Source: Mycolicibacter terrae (GTDB lineage Bacteria; Actinomycetota; Actinomycetes; Mycobacteriales; Mycobacteriaceae). Taken from it: DNA of 64,000 bases. How positions within the stretch are numbered: the first letter of the stretch is position 1; each line of letters begins with the position of its first letter. The DNA lies in contig NZ_AP022564.1 of assembly GCF_010727125.1 (NCBI RefSeq), forward strand, positions 3,162,001 to 3,226,000, read 5' to 3'. The position numbers were made by a program, and so were the translations under genes. The notes below the pieces were generated by a model, which was given only the letters and a program-made list of their open reading frames with translations, was not told where the DNA came from and searched no databases. Below are positions 19,435-28,590 of this stretch, piece by piece.

Positions 19435-19487
19435 CCCGAAATCTCTGACACCCGCCGCGCGATCAGGGCGTGACGCCGCTGAGTTTG

Positions 19488-20336
19488 TCACGCGCCGTTG
19501 TTCGGGCCCCCCGAGTTCGCCCCGGCGATGTCGGTGATCGGGAAGTTGGGCATCGGCGGCGGCGACGGTGTGGCCGGCAGCGCCGGGATGTCGGCGGCCG
19601 GGATGTCGTGCAGCTCGTTGACCGGCGGGCCGTTGTCCCGTCCCCCGTACACGCTGCCCGGTGCGCGCGGACCGAGCAATTCGCCGACCGTAACCATGTG
19701 GTAGCCATTGGCTTTCAGCACCGGGAGGAACTGGTAGACCAGGTCGACGGTGGATGAGTAGGTGTCGTGGAACAGCACCACCGAGCCGGGCTTGATCTGG
19801 GTCATCAGCATGTAACGGGTCGCGGTGATATCGGCGTCGTTGATCCAGTCGAACGGGATGACGTCCCAGAGGATCGCGGCCAGACCGAACTTGGCGGCCT
19901 GGGCATTCACCGCGTCGTCGGTGAGCCCGCCGGGCGGGCGCCACAGGGTCGGCGTGACCCCGGTGGCCGAGCGGATCGCGTCGTTGGCCCGGGCGAACTG
20001 AGCCGGCACGTCTGCCGCCGGGATCGTGGTCATGTTCGGGTGTTCCCAGGTGTGGCTGCCGATCTCCATCCCTGCTTCGGCGATCCGTGCCGCACCCGCC
20101 GGGTCGGCCGCCACCTTGTTGCCGATCAGGAAGAAGGTGGCGCGCGCGTCGGCGTCGTTCAAGACCCGCAACAGCCGGTCGGTGTACGGCGAAGGCCCGT
20201 CGTCGAACGTCAGCGCCACACACTTGACCACGGCGCAGTCCACCGGACCGGCATCGGCCCGGTGGACGTGGCCGGTGGCGCAGGCGCCGATGAGCAGCGC
20301 GGCCACCAGGGCCGCAACGGTGGGCGGGTATCGCAC
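19488..20336 (-). CDS. Polysaccharide deacetylase lipoprotein (NodB domain)
   Basis: The protein has 282 residues and starts at GTG. The N-terminus is a lipoprotein signal with L-I-G-A-C, cysteine about residue 19, so the enzyme is probably anchored outside the membrane. The NodB domain shows T-F-D-D-G-P (about 43-48), the metal-binding S-H-T-W-E-H and R-P-P-G-G motifs. Such carbohydrate esterase family 4 enzymes remove acetyl groups from peptidoglycan or other glycans. It resembles Rv1096, a described peptidoglycan deacetylase, and lies in the matching place. The proline-rich tail has no clear function. It begins 9 nt after the stop of phoH2 and is probably cotranscribed. Confidence 0.9.
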   Translation of the reverse strand: MRYPPTVAALVAALLIGACATGHVHRADAGPVDCAVVKCVALTFDDGPSPYTDRLLRVLNDADARATFFLIGNKVAADPAGAARIAEAGMEIGSHTWEHPNMTTIPAADVPAQFARANDAIRSATGVTPTLWRPPGGLTDDAVNAQAAKFGLAAILWDVIPFDWINDADITATRYMLMTQIKPGSVVLFHDTYSSTVDLVYQFLPVLKANGYHMVTVGELLGPRAPGSVYGGRDNGPPVNELHDIPAADIPALPATPSPPPMPNFPITDIAGANSGGPNNGA

Positions 20337-20345
20337 CCCGGCAGC

Positions 20346-21653
20346 CTACGGCAGCGCGCCGGGATTGATCTCCTCGAGCATCTCGGTGACCAGCGCGGCG
20401 ATCGGCGAACGCTCACTGCGCAGCAGCGTGATGTGGGCGAACAGCGGGTGGCCCTTGAGCTTTTCGATCACCGCGGCGATACCGTCGTGCCGGCCGACCC
20501 TTAAGTTGTCGCGCTGGGCGACGTCGTGGGTGAGCACCACCCGCGACCCGGTGCCCAGCCGCGACAGCACCGTCAGCAGCACGTTGCGCTCCAGCGACTG
20601 GGCCTCGTCGACGATCACGAACGAGTCGTGCAGCGACCGGCCCCGGATGTGGGTCAGCGGCAGCACTTCGAGCATGCCGCGCGAGAGCACCTCCTCGAGC
20701 ACCGCCGGGCTGGCCAGCCCTTCCAGCGTGTCGAACACGGCCTGCGCCCACGGCCCCATCTTCTCGTTCTCGCTGCCCGGCAGGTAACCGAGTTCCTGCC
20801 CGCCGACGGCGTACAGCGGCCGGAACACCACGACCTTGCGCTGGGTGCGCCGCTCCAAGACCGCCTCCAGGCCGGCGCAGAGCGCCAGCGCCGACTTGCC
20901 GGTGCCCGCCTTACCGCCCAGCGAGACGATGCCCACCGACTCGTCGAGCAGCAGATCCAGCGCCACCCGCTGTTCGGCGGAGCGGCCGCGAAGCCCGAAA
21001 GCCTCCCGGTCACCGCGGACCAGCTGCACGCGCTTGGCCGCGTTGACCCGTCCCAACGCGTGCGAGCTACCACCGAGCAGCCGGATTCCGGTGTGGCACG
21101 GGAGATCCCGTGCAGCAGCCAAGTCGATCTCACCGTCGTCGAACAGCACGTCGATGTCGTCGACGGAGGCCTCGACCTCGTCCATTCCGGTCCAGCCGGA
21201 GACGATGACGTCCTGGGCGTGGTATTCGTCAGCGGCCAGGCCGAGCGCCGCCGCCTTGACCCGCAGCGGAATATCCTTGCTCACCAGCGTGACCCGCCGT
21301 CCCTCCGCCGCCAGGTTGGCGGCACAGGTCAGAATCCGGGAGTCATTGCTGTCGGTGCGAAACCCGGTCGGCAGCACCGCAGGGTCGCTGTGGTTGAGCT
21401 CGACGTGCAGCGTACCTCCTTGCGCACCAACGGGAATCGGCTGATCAAGGCGACCGTGTTCCAATCGCATGTCGTCGAAGAGGCGCAGCGCCTGGCGGGC
21501 GAACCAGCCGAGCTCGTGATGATGGCGTTTGGCCTCGAGCTCGCTGATCACCACCAGAGGGACGACGACCTCGTGCTCGGCGAACCGGGTACAGGCCCAC
21601 GGGTCCGACAACAGCACGGAGGTGTCGAGCACATACGTCCGGATATCAGGCAC
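20346..21653 (-). CDS. phoH2: PhoH2: PIN-domain RNase/PhoH-like RNA helicase (toxin)
   Basis: The protein has 435 residues from the GTG at 21653, which has a CTGGAG site upstream. The N-terminal PIN domain begins [10 protein letters not shown] with acidic nuclease residues. The C-terminal PhoH ATPase has Walker A G-K-A-G-T-G-K-S near residues 245-253 and a Walker B-like V-I-V-D-E-A-Q. Mycobacterial PhoH2 is known as a sequence-specific RNA-unwinding ribonuclease whose toxicity is offset by a product encoded just upstream. Its start codon shares one base with the stop of a 45-codon ORF here (TAGTG). The earlier in-frame TTG at 21698 lies inside that ORF and is not preferred. Confidence 0.92.
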   Translation of the reverse strand: MPDIRTYVLDTSVLLSDPWACTRFAEHEVVVPLVVISELEAKRHHHELGWFARQALRLFDDMRLEHGRLDQPIPVGAQGGTLHVELNHSDPAVLPTGFRTDSNDSRILTCAANLAAEGRRVTLVSKDIPLRVKAAALGLAADEYHAQDVIVSGWTGMDEVEASVDDIDVLFDDGEIDLAAARDLPCHTGIRLLGGSSHALGRVNAAKRVQLVRGDREAFGLRGRSAEQRVALDLLLDESVGIVSLGGKAGTGKSALALCAGLEAVLERRTQRKVVVFRPLYAVGGQELGYLPGSENEKMGPWAQAVFDTLEGLASPAVLEEVLSRGMLEVLPLTHIRGRSLHDSFVIVDEAQSLERNVLLTVLSRLGTGSRVVLTHDVAQRDNLRVGRHDGIAAVIEKLKGHPLFAHITLLRSERSPIAALVTEMLEEINPGALP

Positions 21654-21790
21654 TAAGCGCTCCAGCGGGTGCGGGCCCGCGCGGCCCCGCGCGAGCAATT
21701 CGACGGGGCGGCGGCACCAGGACCGGAGCCGGTCCTGTCGTAGTCACGACCAGTGGTGCCGCCTAGACAGCAGAGCGTGTGGCTAGCCAT
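21653..21790 (-). CDS. Candidate PhoAT-like antitoxin small ORF
   Basis: A 45-codon ORF starts at ATG 21790 ([11 protein letters not shown]) and stops at TAG 21653-21655, sharing a base with the phoH2 GTG (TAGTG), a typical coupling arrangement. A TACCGT hexamer lies 8 nt before the ATG, so the message is probably leaderless. The product is small, basic and cysteine/glycine-rich, with no recognisable domain. In mycobacteria a small gene called phoAT precedes phoH2 and counteracts it; the equivalence here rests on position and coupling only. A second frame starting GTG 21747 could encode 33 residues but has no promoter or ribosome site. Confidence 0.5.
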   Translation of the reverse strand: MASHTLCCLGGTTGRDYDRTGSGPGAAAPSNCSRGAARARTRWSA

Positions 21791-21798
21791 CGCTTGCG

Positions 21799-21804
21799 AC
21801 GGTA
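21799..21804 (-). promoter_or_regulatory. -10 hexamer ahead of phoAT candidate
   Basis: TACCGT on the minus strand fits TANNNT and lies 8 nt before ATG 21790, predicting leaderless transcription of the small ORF and phoH2 together. Confidence 0.4.
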
Positions 21805-21847
21805 CCCCCGTCGGCGCGGGCCTGCCGAGCAGGCGCGCCGGAGCTCA

Positions 21848-22675
21848 TCAGCTGATGACGAACCGCTTCAAGTCGGGGTGTGCGGCCAGCCCCCAGGCGC
21901 TGATCCGGTCGGAGATCACCCGGCGCAACTGGTCGGGCCCGAAGATGCCGGCTTCGGCGATTCCGGCCTGCCGGTCGGCGTAGGCGTCGATGTCGGCGCC
22001 GACGATCTTCAGCTCGGCTGCCCGGGCGGCGATCGCGGCCACCGTCTCGTCGTGCACGTAGTCCAGGCAGTGGGTGATCAGGTTGGCGAAGAACTCCTCG
22101 TGACGTTCCTCGTCGCCGGCGATCCGGCTGATCAGTCCCTTGAGCACCGGCTCGTCGGTCTTGTCGGCCAGGTTGCGGCAGAACTCGGCGCACGCGCGCT
22201 CGTAGAAGGCCATGAACACCAGCGTCTCGACCTGGCTGTAGCGGTCGGCGCGGTAACCCTTCTGCACGTGCTGCATGCGGACGCTCTCGTTGGCGTCCGG
22301 GTCGATCTCCCGGGTCACCACCAGGTACTCGCGCAGCGCGATGGCGTGCAGGTGCTCCTCGGCGGTCCACCGGCCGATCCAGCGGCCCCACTTGTCCTCG
22401 AGGATGAAGTGCTCGACCAGCTCGCGGTGGTAGCCGGCCAGGCTGTCCTTCTCGATAAGCAGGATCTCGCAGGCATCGGTGATCACCTTGGGCAGCGTGA
22501 CCTGCGACGGGTCCCAGTCCTTGCCGCCGAGGAAGGCGAAGTTCTGGCCCTGCTCGAACGGCACGTAGTCGTGCGCGTACCACGGGTCCACCGTGTCGAT
22601 GTGCCGGGTCAGGTTCGCGTCGACCACCGGCTCCAGCTCGAGGATCAATGCATTAGCAACGGGACGTTCAGCCAT
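21848..22675 (-). CDS. desA2: Acyl-ACP desaturase-like diiron protein
   Basis: The 275-residue soluble protein has the ferritin-like diiron pattern of stearoyl-ACP desaturases: E-E-H-L-H-A near residues 105-110 and D-E-E-R-H-E-E-F-F near 185-195, supplying two ExxH iron ligand sets. It matches mycobacterial DesA2 (Rv1094 by memory), about 275 residues and essential for mycolate/fatty-acid synthesis in studied species. Redox partner genes are not adjacent. A promoter with TTGACA and TACAGT places transcription start at the A of the ATG, so the start is probably leaderless. Confidence 0.93.
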   Translation of the reverse strand: MAERPVANALILELEPVVDANLTRHIDTVDPWYAHDYVPFEQGQNFAFLGGKDWDPSQVTLPKVITDACEILLIEKDSLAGYHRELVEHFILEDKWGRWIGRWTAEEHLHAIALREYLVVTREIDPDANESVRMQHVQKGYRADRYSQVETLVFMAFYERACAEFCRNLADKTDEPVLKGLISRIAGDEERHEEFFANLITHCLDYVHDETVAAIAARAAELKIVGADIDAYADRQAGIAEAGIFGPDQLRRVISDRISAWGLAAHPDLKRFVIS

Positions 22676-22682
22676 GAAAGTA

Positions 22683-22713
22683 ACTGTAACCCGAATTCAC
22701 ACTATCTTGTCAA
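22683..22713 (-). promoter_or_regulatory. Promoter of desA2, leaderless
   Basis: On the minus strand TTGACA (22708-22713) is followed after 19 nt by TACAGT (22683-22688). Seven nt further the ATG of desA2 begins, so RNA probably starts at the start codon. The 19-nt spacer is longer than the optimum. Confidence 0.55.
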
Positions 22714-22753
22714 CTCGGACGCGCCGTGTCGGGCCGCCGCGCTCGCGACAGCC

Positions 22754-24064
22754 CTAGGCGAGCTTCCAGTCCTCCAGGCCGTCGTAGAGCGGGAATTCCT
22801 GCGCCAGCTTGGTGACCCGGGCCCGCAGCGCCGGCACGTCAGCGCCCGAACCGGCAGCCAGCGCAGTAGCGATGACATCGGCGACCTCGGTGAACTCGGT
22901 GTCGCCGAAGCCGCGGGCGGCCAGCGCCGGGGTGCCCACCCGAAGCCCGGAGGTGACCATCGGCGGCCGCGGGTCGTTGGGGACGGCGTTGCGGTTGACG
23001 GTGATGCCGACCTCGTGCAGCAGATCCTCGGCCATCTGGCCATCCAGCGGGGAGTCCCGCAGGTCCACCAGCACCAGGTGCACGTCGGTGCCACCACTGA
23101 CCACCGACACACCGGCCTTGGCGACATCGGCGGCCAGCAGGCGCTCGGCGAGGATCTTGGCGCCGGAGAGCACCCGCTCCTGACGCTCGGCGAATTCGGG
23201 GGTGCCGGCGATCTTGAGTGCGACGGCCTTGGCGGCGATCACGTGCATCAGCGGGCCGCCCTGCTGACCGGGGAAGACCGCCGAGTTGATCTGCTTGGCG
23301 AACTCCTTCTTGCCCACGATCAGCCCGGACCGCGGGCCGCCGAGGGTCTTGTGCACGGTGGTGGACACCACCTGCGCGTGCGGCACCGGCGACGGGTGCA
23401 GCCCGGCGGCCACCAGCCCGGCGAAATGCGCCATGTCCACCCACAACGTCGCGTCCACCTCAGCGGCGATCGAGGCGAAGGCCTCGAAGTCCAGGATGCG
23501 CGGGTAGGCCGACCAGCCGGCGATGATCACCTTCGGCTTGAACTCCAGCGCCTGAGCCCGCACCACATCCATGTCGACGCGGTGGGTGACCGGGTCGACG
23601 CCGTAGAAGGCGTTCTCGTAGAGCTTGCCGGAGAAGTTCAGCCGCATCCCGTGGGTCAGGTGCCCGCCGTTGGCCAGGTCCAGGCCGAGCAGCCGGTCGC
23701 CGGGCTCCATCAGCGCCTGCAGCACCGCAGCGTTCGCCTGGGCGCCGGAGTGCGGCTGAACGTTGGCGAACTCGGCGCCGAACAGTTCCTTGGCGCGGTC
23801 GCGGGCGATGTTCTCCACCACGTCGACGTGCTCACACCCGCCGTAGTAGCGGCGGCCGGGCAGGCCCTCGGCGTACTTGTTGGTCAGCACGCTGCCGTGG
23901 GCCTGCAGCACCGCACGCGGCACGAAGTTCTCCGACGCGATCATCTCCAGGGTGTCGCGCTGGCGTCCCAGCTCCTTACCGAGCAGCTCGGCGATATCGG
24001 GATCGACCTCGGCCAGCGGAGTCGACATCGTGGAGGCGGGACGAGTGTGGGGTGCGGCAGTCAC
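22754..24064 (-). CDS. glyA: Serine hydroxymethyltransferase
   Basis: This PLP enzyme transfers the serine hydroxymethyl group to tetrahydrofolate, yielding glycine and one-carbon units. The protein is 436 residues from GTG 24064; an ATG at 24028 (M-S-T-P-L-A-E-V) is a reasonable alternative. Family marks include M-I-A-S-E-N-F near the N-terminus, G-R-R-Y-Y-G-G, and the PLP-lysine motif [14 protein letters not shown] with lysine near 239. It corresponds to GlyA1 (Rv1093 by memory). The DUF885 gene upstream ends 10 nt before, suggesting cotranscription. Confidence 0.96.
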   Translation of the reverse strand: MTAAPHTRPASTMSTPLAEVDPDIAELLGKELGRQRDTLEMIASENFVPRAVLQAHGSVLTNKYAEGLPGRRYYGGCEHVDVVENIARDRAKELFGAEFANVQPHSGAQANAAVLQALMEPGDRLLGLDLANGGHLTHGMRLNFSGKLYENAFYGVDPVTHRVDMDVVRAQALEFKPKVIIAGWSAYPRILDFEAFASIAAEVDATLWVDMAHFAGLVAAGLHPSPVPHAQVVSTTVHKTLGGPRSGLIVGKKEFAKQINSAVFPGQQGGPLMHVIAAKAVALKIAGTPEFAERQERVLSGAKILAERLLAADVAKAGVSVVSGGTDVHLVLVDLRDSPLDGQMAEDLLHEVGITVNRNAVPNDPRPPMVTSGLRVGTPALAARGFGDTEFTEVADVIATALAAGSGADVPALRARVTKLAQEFPLYDGLEDWKLA

Positions 24065-24074
24065 GCCGGTCAGT

Positions 24075-25280
24075 CTATCGAGCCAGCTCGGCCCGCAGCG
24101 ACGACGGGATCAGCGGCTCGTCCAACAGCCGGCCGAACCGCTCGATGAGAGTCATCCCGGCTGGTCGGGCGTCCAGCCAGGAGCGCAGCAGCCGGTAGCC
24201 CTCCACGTAGGTCGAGGTGTAGGCACGCCACAGCGGCGACGACAGGAACCGCAGTGTTTGGCGGGCCCGGTCGTCGGGGACGAGCAACCAACGGCGCAGG
24301 TAGTCGGCCACCTCGTCGACGTCCCGGTGCTCGTCGTGCAGCATCAGCGCCGCGTCTTGGCGCACGTCGGCCAGCGCCGCCGCGGCCTCGGCGACCGCCT
24401 CGGCCCGTTCGCCGTCGAACCGCAGCCCCAGGTCGGCGTAGATCTCCGCGGCCCAGACGCCCCAGCCGGGACCGACCGCGGCGTGCAGCGCCAGGTCGGC
24501 CAGGCCTTCGGCCATCAGACACTGCGGGGTGTTGACCAGGAAAATGGTCTGCTCGGCCTGGCCCCGACCCACGACCAGCCCGGCCTCCTTGCGGCAGTGC
24601 TCGGTGTGATGACCCGGGTAGGACTCGTGAGCCACCAGCCTCGGCAGATTCGACATCAGCTGTTTGAGGTCGGCGTTGACCGCCACCGTGGAGCGGTAGT
24701 CGCCGCGGTAGTAGTTGAATCCCGACCACGGTTTGTCGGTGACGACCTCATAAGTGATGGTCTCGGTCTCCGGCAGCGGGAAGTGTGACCGCACCCGATC
24801 ACGCAGCGCCGAGGAGAACGCATGGATGGCCGCCTCGAGCCGCTCCGGAGGAATCTCCTCGGCCCGGCGGTGCGCAGCCATCCGGTCGGCCAGCGGGCCG
24901 CTGCCGCCCAACAACTCACTGAGCCGGGCGTGCGCCTGCCGGTAGCGGTCGGTGTCACCCGTGGCGATATCGACGTCGAAGTAGTCGCGTACCTCGTCGA
25001 CGAAACCGACCTGTTCGCCGGCGAACTTGCGCCCCGCGCACGCCAGCGCCCGCAGGTGTACCCGCAGGTAGTCGGCGCGTGCGGCATCGAGGCCGGCCGG
25101 CAGTTCGGCAAGCAGTTTCTCGGCCTGGCGGGCCAGCGCGGCCGGGTCGGGCACGGGTTCGTTCTCGACCAGTCGTCGCAGCGCCGGATCACCGGTGAAG
25201 GCGTCGACATAACCCGGCTCGACCCGGTCGAAGCGCAGACCGAGCAGCAGGTATTCACGGATCAATTCGGCGGGCTCCAT
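24075..25280 (-). CDS. DUF885 putative metallopeptidase
   Basis: The 401-residue protein has no signal peptide. Near residues 217-227 it carries [11 protein letters not shown], the HExxxGHH-like zinc motif of DUF885 proteins, and about 40 residues later A-E-G-L-A-D-L, a likely glutamate ligand. This gives the arrangement of a gluzincin-type peptidase similar to the M32 family. Substrate is unknown. It starts 45 nt from the divergent coaA and ends 10 nt before glyA. I recall coaA and glyA as direct neighbours in M. tuberculosis, so this gene would be an extra element here. Confidence 0.82.
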   Translation of the reverse strand: MEPAELIREYLLLGLRFDRVEPGYVDAFTGDPALRRLVENEPVPDPAALARQAEKLLAELPAGLDAARADYLRVHLRALACAGRKFAGEQVGFVDEVRDYFDVDIATGDTDRYRQAHARLSELLGGSGPLADRMAAHRRAEEIPPERLEAAIHAFSSALRDRVRSHFPLPETETITYEVVTDKPWSGFNYYRGDYRSTVAVNADLKQLMSNLPRLVAHESYPGHHTEHCRKEAGLVVGRGQAEQTIFLVNTPQCLMAEGLADLALHAAVGPGWGVWAAEIYADLGLRFDGERAEAVAEAAAALADVRQDAALMLHDEHRDVDEVADYLRRWLLVPDDRARQTLRFLSSPLWRAYTSTYVEGYRLLRSWLDARPAGMTLIERFGRLLDEPLIPSSLRAELAR

Positions 25281-25325
25281 ACCCGATCAGGCTAACCGCC
25301 GGGGTTACTGCAAGACTGTACGGTC

Positions 25326-26264
25326 ATGCGGCGGCTTAGCGAGCCGAGTCCCTATGTGGAGTTCGACCGACGTCAGTGGCGGACGCTGCGCATGTCGACG
25401 CCGCTTCCGTTGACCGAGGAAGAGGTCGTGGCCCTGCGCGGCCTCGGCGAGCAGGTCGACCTGCTCGAGGTCGAAGAGGTCTATCTGCCGCTGGCGCGAC
25501 TTCTGCATCTGCAGGTCGCCGCCCGTCAGCAGCTGTTCGCCGCGACCGCGGAGTTCCTCGGTGAGCACGACCAAAGCCCGGACCGGCCGGTGCCGTTCAT
25601 CATCGGCGTGGCCGGCAGCGTGGCCGTCGGCAAGTCGACCACCGCCCGCGTACTGCAGGCGCTGTTGGCCCGCTGGGACCACCACCCGCGGGTGGACCTG
25701 GTGACCACCGACGGGTTCCTCTACCCCAACAAGGAGTTGGAACGCCGGAACCTGATGCACCGCAAAGGGTTTCCGGAGAGCTACAACCGGCGCGCGCTGA
25801 TGCGCTTCGTCACCTCGGTGAAGTCCGGCGCCGACTACGCGTGCGCGCCGGTGTATTCACACCTGAGCTACGACATCGTCGCCGGCGCCAAGCAGGTGGT
25901 CCGCCATCCCGACATCCTGATCCTCGAAGGCCTCAACGTGCTGCAGACCGGGCCCACGCTGATGGTGTCGGACCTGTTCGACTTCTCGCTGTACGTCGAC
26001 GCCCGGGTGGAGGACATCGAGCACTGGTACGTCTCCCGGTTCCTGGCGATGCGCTCCACCTCGTTCGCCAATCCGGAGTCGCACTTCCACCACTACGCGG
26101 GGCTCAACGACCAGGAGGCGGTGACCGCCGCGCGCGACATCTGGCGCTCCATCAACCGGCCCAACCTGGTGGAGAACATCCTGCCCACCCGGCCGCGGGC
26201 CACCCTGGTGCTGCGCAAGGACGCCGATCACTCCATCAACCGGCTGCGACTGCGCAAGCTCTAG
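25326..26264 (+). CDS. coaA: Type I pantothenate kinase
   Basis: CoaA phosphorylates pantothenate, the first committed step of coenzyme A synthesis. The 312-residue length equals the M. tuberculosis enzyme as I recall it. The P-loop [12 protein letters not shown] is at about 94-105, followed by T-T-D-G-F-L-Y-P-N and H-R-K-G-F-P-E-S-Y, all signature segments of the bacterial type I enzyme. It is convergent with the DUF732 gene (9-nt gap) and divergent from the DUF885 gene. Confidence 0.97.
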   Translation: MRRLSEPSPYVEFDRRQWRTLRMSTPLPLTEEEVVALRGLGEQVDLLEVEEVYLPLARLLHLQVAARQQLFAATAEFLGEHDQSPDRPVPFIIGVAGSVAVGKSTTARVLQALLARWDHHPRVDLVTTDGFLYPNKELERRNLMHRKGFPESYNRRALMRFVTSVKSGADYACAPVYSHLSYDIVAGAKQVVRHPDILILEGLNVLQTGPTLMVSDLFDFSLYVDARVEDIEHWYVSRFLAMRSTSFANPESHFHHYAGLNDQEAVTAARDIWRSINRPNLVENILPTRPRATLVLRKDADHSINRLRLRKL

Positions 26265-26273
26265 CGGGATCGG

Positions 26274-26849
26274 CTACGGCTGCGTTGCGGTGCCCGGCTG
26301 CGGCTGGGCCGGCGGCGGGAACTCGGCAGGCGGCGGGAATCCGGGCGGCGGCGGGAACTCGGCAGGCGGCGGGAACTCCGGCGGTGGCGGGAACCCGGGC
26401 GGTGGCGGGAACCCGGGCGGCGGGGGGAACCCCGGCGGCGGGGGGAACCCGGGCGGCGGCGGGAACCCGGGCGGCGGCTCGTCGGCCGGCGGGGGCGGCG
26501 GATTCTCGGGAGCACCGGGCGGCGGTGCCGCCGGGGTCGGGGTCGAGGCGGCGGCCAAGGTCTCCGGGCACATCTCGTTCTGCGCAGCGTCCACCACGAC
26601 CTTGGAGATGCCGTCGGCGATCTTCTTGTCGAACCGGTCCCGGGCGGGACGGCCGCGCCGCAAGTTCTGGCAGATGATCTCGCCGAACTTCACCGCACCC
26701 GACGGCGTGCTGAGCCCCGGACTGCTCTGGTACTTGAAGCCGTGCGACTCAAGGTAACCGAGGTAGCCCTTCTCGTCGGCCTGGGCGGGCGCGGCGGCGA
26801 AGATCAGGGTTCCGGGAATCAGCGTCATCGCCGCCAGCCGCCACATCAT
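26274..26849 (-). CDS. Secreted DUF732 protein with proline-rich hexapeptide repeats
   Basis: The 191-residue protein has an N-terminal signal peptide ending A-P-A-Q-A-D. A DUF732 domain of about 75 residues follows, with two cysteines that could form a disulfide. The C-terminal half is nine repeats of a P-P-P-P-G-F-like hexapeptide (18-bp DNA unit), some with E or A in place of G. DUF732 proteins are small exported mycobacterial proteins of unknown function; the proline tail may extend through the cell wall. Repeat number is likely to vary between strains. Confidence 0.82.
   Translation of the reverse strand: MMWRLAAMTLIPGTLIFAAAPAQADEKGYLGYLESHGFKYQSSPGLSTPSGAVKFGEIICQNLRRGRPARDRFDKKIADGISKVVVDAAQNEMCPETLAAASTPTPAAPPPGAPENPPPPPADEPPPGFPPPPGFPPPPGFPPPPGFPPPPGFPPPPEFPPPAEFPPPPGFPPPAEFPPPAQPQPGTATQP
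26317..26478. repeat. Nine 18-bp tandem repeats, coding
   Basis: Nine consecutive 18-bp units each beginning GGGAA (plus strand) encode the proline-rich hexapeptides of the DUF732 protein. Units differ by a few bases; there are no spacers, so it is not a CRISPR array. Confidence 0.9.
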
Positions 26850-26961
26850 GGGAGAGAACTGTAGACGGTGGCGGCTGGGGCGGCACGCTCAACCGGCCCC
26901 AAGTCAGGGCAGCCACCAGCTCAGGGTGAAAACCAGCGCCGACAGTACGACCACGCCCCCG

Positions 26962-27792
26962 CTACCGCCCGAATCGCCGGTGCCGCACGCTGTAGTCGCG
27001 CAACGCCCGCAGGAAGTCCACCCGTCGGAAAGCCGGCCAATGCGCCTCGGTGAACCACATCTCCGAATAGGCGCTCTGCCACAGCAGAAATCCGGACAAC
27101 CGCTGCTCGCCCGAGGTGCGGATCACCAGGTCCGGGTCCGGCTGGCCCGAGGTGTAGAGATTCTCCGAGATGCCCTCGACGGTCACCGCGTCGACGAGTT
27201 CCTCGGCAGTGGCACCGTTGGCCAACTCCTTGCCGAGCAGGCCGCGCACGGCGTCGACGATCTCCCGGCGGCCGCCGTAGCCGACGGCGACGTTGACATG
27301 CAGGCGTGGACTGCCGCCGCCGTCGGCGCCGGTCGTCCGCCCCGCGCTCGCCGCGCCCACGGTGCTTTCCACGGCCTCCCGCAGCCGGCGGGCCGGCTCC
27401 TCGCCCAGCAGTTGAAGATCCCCGACGGTGCGCACGCTCCAGCGGTTGGCAGGCGCGCAGATCTCCTCCACCACGTCGGTGATGATCTCGATCAGCGCGG
27501 CCAGCTCCGCGGGGTCGCGCTGCAGGTTCTCGGTGGACAGCAGATAGACGGTGGCCATCTCGATGCCGGCGTCGGCGCACCAGCGCAGCATCTCGGCGAT
27601 CTTGGCCGCGCCCATCCGGTAGCCGTAGCTGACATCGTCGTAGCCGGCATCGCGCGCCCAGCGCCGGTTGCCGTCGCAGAGCACGGCGATGTGCCGCGGC
27701 AGCGCCGACCGTGAGGCCGCGAGCCCCTGCCGGAGGCGCATTTCGTAGAGCCGGTACAGCGGCTCCTTCAGGCGCGCCGGGATGATCGCCAC
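26962..27792 (-). CDS. Cis-prenyl diphosphate synthase, short-chain (Z-FPP synthase type)
   Basis: The start is taken as GTG 27792 ([11 protein letters not shown]), giving 276 residues; the frame stays open to 28227 but only as shadow of the opposite gene. The catalytic motif [13 protein letters not shown] has the key aspartate near residue 40, and [15 protein letters not shown] is the C-terminal substrate motif. It closely matches Rv1086 as I recall it, which makes omega,E,Z-farnesyl diphosphate feeding decaprenyl phosphate synthesis. An inserted Gly/Ser/Thr-rich loop near residues 142-160 is not in my recollection of the M. tuberculosis protein. Confidence 0.88.
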   Translation of the reverse strand: MAIIPARLKEPLYRLYEMRLRQGLAASRSALPRHIAVLCDGNRRWARDAGYDDVSYGYRMGAAKIAEMLRWCADAGIEMATVYLLSTENLQRDPAELAALIEIITDVVEEICAPANRWSVRTVGDLQLLGEEPARRLREAVESTVGAASAGRTTGADGGGSPRLHVNVAVGYGGRREIVDAVRGLLGKELANGATAEELVDAVTVEGISENLYTSGQPDPDLVIRTSGEQRLSGFLLWQSAYSEMWFTEAHWPAFRRVDFLRALRDYSVRHRRFGR

Positions 27793-27800
27793 AAAAACCC

Positions 27801-27806
27801 AGACTA
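27801..27806 (-). promoter_or_regulatory. -10 hexamer of prenyl synthase gene, leaderless
   Basis: TAGTCT on the minus strand fits TANNNT and lies 8 nt before the GTG at 27792, which has no ribosome site. This supports GTG 27792 as a leaderless start. Confidence 0.45.
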
Positions 27807-27864
27807 CTGTGATCGGCAGAAGTTGCCGCGAATCGCATCCGGGAATCCACTGGAGGAAAGGTTC

Positions 27865-28584
27865 ATGAGCACGCACCCCGAAACCATCTCGGAGCCGAAC
27901 CCGAGTGACCTGCCCGTCGACGTCGCCCCAGCCCACACCAGGCCGCGGGCACGCGGATGGATTCACCTGGTGTCGGCGATCGTGGCCGTCATCGCCGGGG
28001 CCACGCTGATCGGGGTGACCTGGCCGTTGGCCGGGCTGGAGGCGGGTTTGGCGACGCTGGCCTACACCATCTCGGTGGTCGGCATGTTCGCCGTCAGCGC
28101 CACCTATCACCGGGTGACGTGGAAATCGGTGGCAGCCCGGATCCGGATGAAACGGCTCGACCACGCGATGATCTTCATCTTCATCGCCGGCACCTACACC
28201 CCCTTCGCGCTGCTGGCGATGGACCACGGCGCCCAGGAACGGCTGGTGATGACGATCGTGTGGGGCGGTGCACTGGCCGGCGTGCTGCTGAAGCTGTGCT
28301 GGCCGACCGCCCCCAAGTGGGTCGGGGTGCCGCTGTATCTGCTGTTGGGTTGGGTGTCAGCGTTTTTCATCGCGACGATCATGCACAACGCCGGGGTCGC
28401 GGCGATGGTGCTGCTGACCGTCGGCGGCGCGCTCTACAGCGTCGGGGCGATCATGTACGCGCTGAAGTGGCCGGACCCGTGGCCTCAGACGTTCGGCTAC
28501 CACGAGTTCTTCCACGCCTGCACCGCGGTCGCGGCGATCTGCCAGTACATCGCGATCTGGTTCGCCGCGCTGTCCTCGCCGTGA
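27865..28584 (+). CDS. Hemolysin III/TrhA-like membrane protein (PAQR superfamily)
   Basis: The start is the ATG at 27865, preceded by GGAGGAAAG, giving 239 residues. About seven hydrophobic helices follow a short cytoplasmic N-terminus. The conserved [22 protein letters not shown] and C-terminal H-E-F-F-H-A-C motifs supply the histidine/aspartate metal cluster typical of the hemolysin III/PAQR family. Bacterial members influence membrane energetics and lipid homeostasis; actual haemolysis is doubtful. Equivalent to Rv1085c by memory. It is divergent from the prenyl synthase gene with a 72-nt intergenic region. Confidence 0.9.
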   Translation: MSTHPETISEPNPSDLPVDVAPAHTRPRARGWIHLVSAIVAVIAGATLIGVTWPLAGLEAGLATLAYTISVVGMFAVSATYHRVTWKSVAARIRMKRLDHAMIFIFIAGTYTPFALLAMDHGAQERLVMTIVWGGALAGVLLKLCWPTAPKWVGVPLYLLLGWVSAFFIATIMHNAGVAAMVLLTVGGALYSVGAIMYALKWPDPWPQTFGYHEFFHACTAVAAICQYIAIWFAALSSP

Positions 28585-28590
28585 CCGGGT

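Noticed and set aside
21646..21747. A 33-codon ORF (GTG 21747) as the phoH2 antitoxin
   Set aside because: It has no ribosome site or promoter at leaderless distance; the 45-codon frame from ATG 21790 has both a -10 hexamer and a TAGTG junction.
21779..24148. A 789-codon plus-strand open frame
   Set aside because: It lies opposite glyA and desA2, has shadow-like composition (R/G/H/Q-rich) and no recognisable domain; high-GC antisense frames stay open by chance.
26317..26478. Regular repeats as a CRISPR array
   Set aside because: The 18-bp units are contiguous without spacers and encode proline-rich hexapeptides in frame.
26904..26980. Hydrophobic frame after the prenyl synthase (ending L-S-W-W-L-P)
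   Set aside because: No start codon outside the prenyl synthase gene gives more than 16 residues; too short to support.
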